This document shows positions 9,157 through 14,956 of a stretch of 14,956 nucleotides of DNA, piece by piece. This stretch comes from Basidiobolus heterosporus B8920. Taxonomy: Eukaryota > Basidiobolomycota > Basidiobolomycetes > Basidiobolales > Basidiobolaceae. Made by a program: the position numbers and the translations under genes. The notes under the pieces are model-generated. The model was not told where the DNA came from. It saw nothing but the letters and a program-made list of their open reading frames with translations, and did not search any database. Where the stretch lies: positions 1 to 14,956 of the forward strand of contig JNET01029250.1 of assembly GCA_000697455.1 (NCBI GenBank). The letters run 5' to 3'. Every line of letters begins with the position of its first letter. Within the stretch, counting starts at the first letter, position 1.

Positions 9157-10469
9157 CTAAGCAAGGTCCCCGTATTTGGCCAGCATCAGACTAAGTGCTT
9201 GTCGTGCAGCTTCATCATCCTCTTCACCGTCCTCATCTTCCTCATCTTCCTCCTCTCCATCCTCATCTTCATCCTCGTCTCCGTCTTCGTCCCCATCGCC
9301 TATACTCAGAAACCACATTAGTATAAGATTGAAGTATCATGACATGCATGGATACTTGCCTTCTTGGGGGCCTTGATTTTCGTCCATTAGGTGATCCACT
9401 ATTGGTAAATCAGACTCGTCGAAGTGGATTCCAGGCGTCCCTGGGATTGACTGAATAGCCTCCTCTATATCAACCAACGCTTGGCTTTGATCTGCATTGC
9501 CAAGCTCCATATCAAGTCGCACCTTTCTCAGAATATCCTCAGTCTGCTTAGCATCGAAAATGTCATCCATTAGAGTATGCTGGCTTGAATGGAGTTGCTC
9601 AAGAAGCGCGTCGGTGTCCAGATCCAGATGATCCTGGCCCTTGCAAAATGTTAGTTGACCATTTCCAAGGATGAGTGGACTTTTCATATCTACCTTCTGG
9701 TTTCCACTATTTGGTTCGTTCAGTACGTCGATGTATCCCATAGCTTGGGCAGCACTTGGGGGATCAACGAAGATATCCTCAACGGTGGAATGCTGGTCTA
9801 GTTTTGAGCTTTGGTGATTATCTATGTACATCTCGGCAGTGTTATTGGGCTCGATCAGCGTGCTGTCAAGGGGGTTTTCAAGATGTAGCGCAGGAATGTC
9901 TTCATTTGGATGCTACCAAGTAGGGTCAGTCATTGAACAAAACTGAGCAATCATGAAAAATTACCTGTGTTGGTTCTCCGGATAATTCAGAATCCTTCAG
10001 CATCAGAGTAAGTACAGCCTCCTCTACCTTGAATATAAACAGTCAGCTTCTCAGCAATAGTGTAAAAAGTTAACCCTAAGCATACTTGTAAACGCGATAA
10101 TTGATCGGTTATCTTGTAGTGAAGATCTTTCAATAGTTGTGCCTCTTCTGTTAGTTCATCTTGTAAAACCCATCTCAAATCCCTGCCAAAAAGGAACCCT
10201 TACGTAACACTTAGTAACGAAGTCATGAATTGAACTGCATAACACTAAGGAAATATTTCTGACTTGACTGCGCCTTCACGACTTTCTGAGTTTATGAACA
10301 AATGTAGCGGTTAGTAAAGACTGTTTAGACAAGTAAGTTCGGTAAAGTCCTATTTACCTGAGTTATTGGATGATAAGGAAGCTGAACTGTTAAGTGGATG
10401 CCTCCCTATGCCGTCTGGACGTGGACGTTTACGATAGAGTGGTTTAGTCGCTAAGGGACTGGGGTTCAT
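9157..10469 (-). CDS. Coiled-coil protein with acidic tail, candidate SNAPC5 (SNAP19) homologue
   Basis: Predicted exons: 10469-10358, 10285-10264 (a 22-nt microexon), 10182-10086, 10027-9965, 9912-9360, 9299-9157, giving 329 aa with closed phases. A basic, Pro-rich N-terminus is followed by a short helical, coiled-coil-like segment (46-90) holding LLKDLHYKITDQLSRLQVEE. Recalled human SNAPC5 has LLRLKAALHDQLNRLKVEE at the equivalent place, also with EE upstream and L..M downstream, and it likewise ends in an acidic tail. SNAPC5 is a small subunit of the complex that recruits polymerases II and III to snRNA promoters. The middle (about 99-282) is polar and unrecognised. The tail has 29 almost purely Asp/Glu/Gly residues (284-312) followed by a short hydrophobic helix ending in YGDLA. 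Human SNAPC5 is only 98 aa, so the assignment rests on one short segment plus the tail. It could instead be an unrelated coiled-coil protein. That the gene is real is much surer than its name. Confidence 0.6.
9300..9359 (-). other. GC-AG intron in the SNAPC5-like gene
   Basis: This 60-nt intron has donor AAG|GCAAGT and acceptor GAGTATAG. The donor leaves one codon base and the acceptor supplies two, opening the long acidic-tail frame. The only overlapping GT donor (GTATCC, two bases inside) would put the acidic exon into a frame that meets a stop. A TACTAAT branch-like site precedes the acceptor. Confidence 0.75.
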
Positions 10470-10737
10470 TACAGAATAGTGTTTGTTAGTGCACCGGAGC
10501 AGGGAGTACAAGAGAATATTAATTAAACATAGAATTTAAAATTTCATAAAATAAACAGAAAGATAAACAACCAGAGACTTTGATTGAGAAATTTTTTTCT
10601 GACTTTTTTTTCTTAAGACGGATAATAAGAAACTTATGAAATCAATTGAAGAAAAGAAAAAAAACTGCTCATTTAGCCATAACTGCTAGAGTTCAGTATC
10701 GCAGCTTTTTTTCCCCACTGTACAGTTCGTATACACA
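10470..10737. promoter_or_regulatory. Divergent promoter region, SNAPC5-like / NOP16
   Basis: The start codons of two divergently transcribed genes are only 268 bp apart, so both promoters must lie here or overlap the genes. The sequence is AT-rich with long T and A runs (about 10589-10612 and 10652-10664) and a TTTTTTT tract at about 10706-10712 shortly before NOP16. No specific transcription-factor site can be assigned. Confidence 0.5.
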
Positions 10738-11406
10738 ATGGCTCGTCCACGCAAAAGAAAGACTCAAGCTAGCGGAAAGAAACTAACTCGCAAAACCCAG
10801 AACAAGCACTTTAAACGTGCTCCCTTAGTGAATAATAAAATCATTTCGGATAACTGGGATCGCAAAGCAACCTTACGCCAAAACTACCAGCGTTTAGGTT
10901 TGATGACCACTTTAAATAAGGCCACTGGTGGTTTAGAATACAATGAGGAGGAAGAGGAAACGCCCGAAGTTGATTTGGATAACATGTCTCCCGAAGAGAT
11001 TAGCCGTCATCTAGGTCCAGGACAAGGTTTAATCGAGAGGGATGAGGAAGGCAATGTGATCAATATCATTGTTGGTAAAGACGCAGATGAATTTGATTCC
11101 GACGAGGAGTTCCCAACTGTTCCTGCGAAAACTGATGTCGTTAGAGGTAGCCTTTTCATGGCTCAGTTATTTCTTCTTGACCTTTTCTAACTCCTTTCTT
11201 TAGCTTTGGAAGAGCAAGCAGCCAACGTAGTCAAGGTCGAACGTCACCAATCCGAAGGAGAAACTCGCTGGGTCAAAGAACTTATCGATAAACATGGAGA
11301 TGACTATGAGGCCATGTTCCGTGATCGTAAGCTTAACATCAACCAGCAGACAACATCCCAACTACGAAAGAAATGCCAAGCTTACCTCAAAAAGAACAAA
11401 CAATAA
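10738..11406 (+). CDS. NOP16: NOP16, 60S ribosome biogenesis factor
   Basis: Two exons, 10738-11146 and 11204-11406, encode 203 aa. The 57-nt intron has donor GTAGCC, a TTCTAAC branch-like site and acceptor CTTTAG. NOP16 is a nucleolar protein of pre-60S particles needed for large-subunit assembly. The N-terminus MARPRKRKTQ and the block IISDNWDRKATLRQNYQRLG are characteristic, as is the C-terminal DDYEAMFRDRKLNINQQT followed by a basic end. The middle holds an acidic stretch (EEEEE-type residues around 64-68). The length is close to fungal homologues. The start is the first ATG, with A at -3. An AATAAA at 11476-11481, 70 nt past the stop, is a likely polyadenylation signal. Confidence 0.96.
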
Positions 11407-11776
11407 TCGTCAATTCTTGCCATTTAATCCTTGTATTAATTCTCTTTTACTTCATTCTTCACTTCCCAAATAAGGAATAAACATAAACCGTAAATTTTAG
11501 AGTCAAATATTTGTTTCATTATCCACGAGTAAGAATGATTTATTGATCAAGGGGTAGCTCAACTATGCATTGGATGCAGCCTGAAGCGCACAGAAGGACG
11601 GAAAGGGCAACGTACAAGGGACAAAAAGGGGTAGACGTGGCAAAATGGTTGGAGATAATACAAGAAATTGTCAGCCATTTTGGAGACGGTGCACAGGACG
11701 TTGTGGGAAATATTACAGATGCGCTATTACAATGGGATGGTGATAATCTTGGTAAGGTTGCTTGAAGGATTGCTAT
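11407..11776. other. Convergent spacer NOP16 / EEP gene, with one doubtful small ORF
   Basis: This spacer holds the NOP16 3' end, with AATAAA at 11476, and probably the 3' untranslated region of the minus-strand EEP gene (minus-strand AATAAA at 11539-11544). A 66-codon plus-strand ORF at 11565-11765 (starts MHWMQPEAHRR, ends DNLGKVA) has no recognisable family. It would lie antisense to the EEP 3' untranslated region and stops 11 bases from the EEP stop. I regard it as probably not a gene, though its codon use is not obviously random. Confidence 0.5.
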
Positions 11777-12739
11777 TTAGTTTGGCCAGGTGGCAGTAAA
11801 GGTGAAGCTAAGCCCTAGATGGCTAGATGGGAAAATGCTAGGATGGCCATCTATAGGCTTATCTCCTATCAACTTGACCCTAGCCGCCTCCCATTGTGCA
11901 TCTTCGTTGTGGTTACAAATGTACACACGGTCGTTTCTCGAGGGATCAGACGTCGGGTAGTTTGTACCTAAGGTGTATCCAGCACCTGCTTCATTGTTTG
12001 GGTACAAGTGCATCCACGCGTCAGTGAAATGGGCCTTTTTTAAGACCTCATCTTCGTCACACTGAGTGAAGTTGAAATCACCACAAATAACAGAGGTCAT
12101 GAACTTGTCTTTCTCCGACTCTGGCAGTAGTACTGTCTTTACTGATTCCAACTGCTGCTCCCTAATATGTACATTTTCGTTAGAGCTGTCCAGATGAGAT
12201 GTGGCGATTCGCACCACAGATTGTTCATTGATGTAGACGTCTGCATAGAGCATTTTTTTCTGCTGCTTAGATGGTAGGTATGTTTCGTAAAAGGGATGAA
12301 GAGGGAGTCGAGACAACATTAGGACCCCTTGCGGATGGATATTTTCGGACTCGATATCTGATAGCATGTAACTTTGTTGGACCCAAAACTTCTTTTTTAT
12401 CTGCTCTACAAACGCGGTTGTTACTTCCTGAAGACAGATGACATCTGCATCTTCTTGTAGCAATAGTTGAAGAAGTGATTCAATGCGATTTTCTGAAAAT
12501 GATTTATTTTCATTGGACACGTTATAGCAGACAAGCTTCCATGTGCCAAAAGTCGCATCGTCGTCAAAGTTGGTACGTCCTGACGAAGGAGGAAGAGCAT
12601 CAACTTGATCCCGATGCAGAGGTAACCATTTTTTCAGTTCGGAGTTGAAGTAGAAGGGGCTGATTGAGCTCTCGGCCGGAAGCTTCTTCTGGGGCTGAGC
12701 AAAGAGAGAGAATAAGGAATTGATGGTGTAGCAGAACAT
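11777..12739 (-). CDS. Endonuclease/exonuclease/phosphatase family enzyme, TDP2-like
   Basis: A single uninterrupted 320-aa frame, unusual among intron-rich neighbours. The fold is that of metal-dependent phosphodiesterases (APE1, DNase I, TDP2). Motifs in order: CYNV with N73, LQEV with E105, SRLPL (143-147), SHLDSS with H182, GDFNFT with D221 and N223, D240 in TDAW, NDRVYI with D270, and finally SSHLGL with H307. The order and the FPS(S/D)H(L/W)GL ending resemble TDP2, which removes 5'-tyrosyl topoisomerase II adducts from DNA, but the substrate here cannot be told from sequence. The last motif is normally S-D-H; here the Asp is Ser306, which could reduce or change activity. The N-terminal 60 residues are unrecognised and lack the UBA domain of animal TDP2. 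The ATG at 12739 is the first of the frame. Alternatives are other fungal EEP proteins of unknown substrate. Confidence 0.85.
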   Translation of the reverse strand: MFCYTINSLFSLFAQPQKKLPAESSISPFYFNSELKKWLPLHRDQVDALPPSSGRTNFDDDATFGTWKLVCYNVSNENKSFSENRIESLLQLLLQEDADVICLQEVTTAFVEQIKKKFWVQQSYMLSDIESENIHPQGVLMLSRLPLHPFYETYLPSKQQKKMLYADVYINEQSVVRIATSHLDSSNENVHIREQQLESVKTVLLPESEKDKFMTSVICGDFNFTQCDEDEVLKKAHFTDAWMHLYPNNEAGAGYTLGTNYPTSDPSRNDRVYICNHNEDAQWEAARVKLIGDKPIDGHPSIFPSSHLGLSFTFTATWPN

Positions 12740-13208
12740 TGTACTCGTGATATGAACTTTTTACAGAAACCAAAACGGTTAGCGTAGGAATTGAGAGAGA
12801 AGAGAGAAGTGATTTAGGCTTGCACTACAAAGAAGGGATCAAGCGCCATATACGTGAGTGCAGAAATCATCTGTGGTCTAGCCTCTATTTATATACTGGA
12901 CACATAGTGAGCATATAGTGGGAATATGCCGGGAATTAGCAGAATTCAGAAACATATTGGAAATTGTGAAAACGGATCTCAGTACATCTGAGCACTTCTC
13001 CGCCATTCTTGATCCACCTTTTGTTTCTGAAAGTGCATAAATTTGTCGTGTAAGAGAATAAGAGAAGAAACCGAACATAAAGGATGTTTCAATTCTTCTC
13101 TGTGTTTCCACCTGGGCTCAGCTAATATTCCACTCAGCTATTTAATCAATCTATGCAGGCGCTTGCTCTAGAATTATACATGATCTGTGCTGGATGATAC
13201 ATGGCCTT
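12740..13208. other. Spacer upstream of the EEP gene
   Basis: About 470 bp with no supported gene. It should contain the promoter and 5' untranslated region of the minus-strand EEP gene and the 3' end of the tentative small gene. A minus-strand TATATAAATA box-like tract lies at about 12885-12894, some 150 nt upstream of the EEP start codon. The ORFs here (12878-13111 and 13151-13333, minus) show no family resemblance, although the second overlaps the terminal exon of the tentative gene in another frame. Confidence 0.5.
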
Positions 13209-13680
13209 TTAGCGACGACGGACATTTCCAATTGTTCTCTGGAGTGGAGGTTGCTCAAGCTTGCCGAAACGATTGTTACCTGAAGTGGAGGTCGTTGAAG
13301 GATTATCCGATTTGATTTCAATACAGTGCACATCCTTATCTAAAAATAGGGTCTCATATCGTCAGATTGGTTGTATTGATGTGACGATTATGGTACTGAA
13401 ATAGCAAGTAGAAGATACAAGTAAGATGTGTGGGTAGAATATGCGGGTTGTTCAAGGTTTTGTCATGGCATCTGCGCAATTACCTGCGCAATTACCTGCA
13501 CAATATAATCTGCATAGTATATTGCTAATCTATCTGAATATCTGGAACCTCATTCGGTGGCTTAGTGCCCTAAATTGGCTCCTTATTGCATTCACAAATA
13601 AAAATCACACCATCGTCATCGAAAGCCAATCAGTACTTCTGGAATACATCCCACCAATTCTTTTCTTCCGGAATATTCAT
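13209..13680 (-). CDS. Tentative small four-exon gene, unknown function
   Basis: Proposed exons: 13680-13637, 13569-13549, 13509-13496, 13339-13209, giving 69 aa. Evidence is the plausible start MNIPEEKNWWDVFQ, which splices in phase through two tiny exons (21 and 14 nt) into a terminal exon reading DKDVHCIEIK, then NNRFGKLEQPPLQRTIG and a basic end VRRR before a TAA. All four phases match and each intron has GT-AG ends, with acceptors GCCAATTTAG, CTATGCAG and ATTTTTAG. No family is recognised. The start lies 278 bp from the divergently transcribed RPP2. Weak points are the very small internal exons, which can be fitted by chance, and the GTTCCA donor of intron 2. The last exon is the most convincing part. 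Confidence 0.35.
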
Positions 13681-13958
13681 CTTGTGTTTATTTTACTCGG
13701 GGTTCTAAAAGTCAATCAACGGCGAACGATTACAAATAGCGGATTTTCACGGTGAAACTGTTCCTTCTTCTTCTTAATCCCGTGCCGAGCGTATTGTACC
13801 TCGCCTGACGAGTTAAACCACTTTACGACACACGAACCAATCCCTTCAAGGTGTGTATCTTCAACTGCTTCTTTATTTGTATTGCCTTTGTAGTTGGATG
13901 GATGGACCCACCGATGATTTAGATATTTACTAAATATATTATTGAAGTAGTATCCAAA
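13681..13958. promoter_or_regulatory. RPP2 upstream region
   Basis: This is the 5' flank of the RPP2 gene, possibly shared with the tentative small gene transcribed the other way. It includes a CT-rich tract (about 13759-13777) and an AT-rich stretch (about 13919-13944) just before the start codon. Highly expressed ribosomal-protein genes often carry pyrimidine-rich 5' leaders; whether that is the role here is inference. Confidence 0.4.
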
Positions 13959-14282
13959 ATGCGTTATATTGCTGCCTACCTCCTCCTCACCCTCGGTGGT
14001 AACGAGTCCCCCTCTGCTGCTGATGTTGAGAAACTCCTTTCTTCCGTTGGTATTGAGGCTGACTCCGAACGTCTCAACAAATTGATTTCCGAATTGGAAG
14101 GCAAGAACGTTGAGGAGCTTATCGCCGAAGGTAAGAGCAAGCTTGCTTCTGTTCCTGCTGGCGGTGCTGCCGCTCCTGCTGCTGCTGGTGCTGCTGCCTC
14201 CTCCGATGCTCCTGCCGAAGAAGCCAAGGAGGAAGTTAAGGAAGAGTCTGATGATGACATGGGCTTCGGTCTTTTCGACTAA
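13959..14282 (+). CDS. RPP2: 60S acidic ribosomal protein P2
   Basis: An intronless 107-aa frame. P2 pairs with P1, and the dimers bind P0 to form the ribosomal stalk, which recruits translational GTPases. The N-terminal helical dimerisation domain begins [10 protein letters not shown] and runs to about residue 60. An Ala-rich flexible hinge (about 68-86) and a Lys/Glu stretch follow, then the invariant stalk tail [13 protein letters not shown]. The MRY(I/V)AAYLLL start separates P2 from P1. Codon use is strongly biased (GCT/GCC Ala, CTC/CTT Leu, AAG Lys), as expected for a highly expressed gene and unlike the neighbours. The ORF at 13716-14327 on the other strand is its shadow. AATAAA at 14340-14345 is the likely polyadenylation signal, about 58 nt past the stop. 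Confidence 0.97.
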   Translation: MRYIAAYLLLTLGGNESPSAADVEKLLSSVGIEADSERLNKLISELEGKNVEELIAEGKSKLASVPAGGAAAPAAAGAAASSDAPAEEAKEEVKEESDDDMGFGLFD

Positions 14283-14487
14283 GCACTTAACGTAACCTGT
14301 TTTTGGAATTGATGTTTGTTCATCCAACTTTCATGAATGAATAAAACGAACAATCATTATTTCTAAGCAATTCTAGCTGTCCTGATTACAACTGTGAGCG
14401 ATAATAGTATGAGGTAAACGACATACATATGCTAGTAATAAGCCATATGGGCATGTTTATTGTGGGTGTGCAAGTACTAGATTGTAC

Positions 14488-14956
14488 TTAGTTAACTTTC
14501 TCGAAGTATTCGATGGAATCTTTGGGGTCAGCCTTGATGGTAGGGGAGCCCTTCTTCCAGTTGGCTGGGCAAACTGAGATGCCGGATGGTTTAGTAAATA
14601 GCAGAGTATTCACGTGTTAAATGGGAATGTTACCTTCACCATGGGTATCAGTGAATTGAATTGCTTCAATGAGACGTAAAGTTTCGTCGACGCTGCGGCC
14701 GATTGGAAGGTCGTTAACTTGCATGACTCTGACATTACCCTTGGGGTCGATAATAAAGAGACCACTGGTATACACTCTGAAATTAACGACAGCAACAAAT
14801 AAGAAAATAGACGCTAGCTTATTACTGACCGAAGTGCGACTCCTTTGTCTTCAATCAATACGTCATAATCAGCAGAGATTTTCTTAGTGATATCCGAGAC
14901 TACACGGAAAAACGAGTATAAGATAATTGGCTCAGATAGGATACGAGGTGGAGCTC
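14488..14956 (-). CDS. 2-Cys peroxiredoxin, C-terminal part (cut by the window edge)
   Basis: Visible exons: 14899-14830, 14776-14634, 14573-14488. An intron runs from 14900 toward the edge, and the 5' exons are mostly or wholly outside the window. Typical 2-Cys peroxiredoxins reduce hydrogen peroxide using thioredoxin. Family residues seen are [54 protein letters not shown] and the resolving Cys in VCPANWKKG, ending EYFEKVN. The peroxidatic Cys (VCPTE motif) lies in the missing part. Phases of both complete introns close (donors GTCAGT and GTAACA). The VCPANW ending is the Prx1/AhpC-like type. A possible extra 12 nt of coding sequence at 14945-14956 before a GTATCC donor cannot be confirmed. 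Confidence 0.93.

Noticed and set aside
9176-9376. Plus-strand ORF with long poly-Ser/Pro run
   Set aside because: It is the antisense reading of the Asp/Glu-coding acidic tail exon of the SNAPC5-like gene.
11551-11620. tRNA-like start GGGGTAGCTCAAC
   Set aside because: It resembles an A box, but there is no GGTTCGANTCC-type B box at the right distance and no acceptor-stem pairing.
11565-11765. 66-codon plus-strand ORF between NOP16 and the EEP gene
   Set aside because: No family, lies antisense to the probable EEP 3' untranslated region and overlaps no splice-supported extension. Kept only as a note in the spacer entry.
13441-13755. 104-codon plus-strand ORF with hydrophobic stretches
   Set aside because: Antisense to the tentative small gene. 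Its hydrophobicity reflects AT-rich composition, and no domain is recognisable.
13716-14327. 203-codon minus-strand ORF
   Set aside because: It is antisense to the whole RPP2 gene, whose identity and codon bias are clear. Long antisense frames are common opposite such biased, GC-richer genes.
1-14956. Search for mobile or virus-like elements and CRISPR arrays
   Set aside because: No reverse transcriptase, integrase, transposase or capsid-like frames, long terminal or inverted repeats, or spaced direct repeats were seen; the only repeats are the short tandem ones listed.

Overview
This is a nuclear eukaryotic segment, most likely from a fungus. The genes are dense and most are cut by many short introns: 29 well supported ones, 45 to 162 nt long, usually with CTAAC/CTAAT-like branch sites. 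Several products have a fungal look, including a fused LrgA-LrgB membrane protein, fungal-style NOP16 and P2, and a compact SRR1. The intron density suggests an early-diverging lineage (Mucoromycota or Zoopagomycota type) rather than a yeast. That placement is inference; no rRNA is present to confirm it.

Layout, left to right: about 1 kb with no recognisable gene (1-1052); CWC27, a spliceosomal cyclophilin (minus); an LrgA-LrgB fusion transporter (minus); a 1.07 kb divergent intergenic region; USB1, the U6 snRNA 3' exonuclease (plus), tail to tail with an SRR1-like gene (minus); a coiled-coil/acidic-tail gene that resembles the SNAPc subunit SNAPC5 (minus); NOP16 (plus) across a short divergent spacer; an intronless endonuclease/exonuclease/phosphatase (EEP) enzyme related to TDP2 (minus); a tentative tiny four-exon gene (minus) divergent from RPP2, ribosomal stalk protein P2 (plus); and the 3' part of a 2-Cys peroxiredoxin (minus) running off the right edge.

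No operon-like logic is expected, but RNA biology recurs: splicing (CWC27), U6 maturation (USB1), possible snRNA transcription (SNAPC5-like), ribosome assembly (NOP16) and translation (P2). Every spliced model was built by hand from splice sites, reading phase and protein similarity recalled from memory, so exon edges are predictions. Three introns require GC-AG rather than GT-AG ends, all with the same GCAAGT donor. No mobile element, virus-like element, tRNA, rRNA or CRISPR array was seen.
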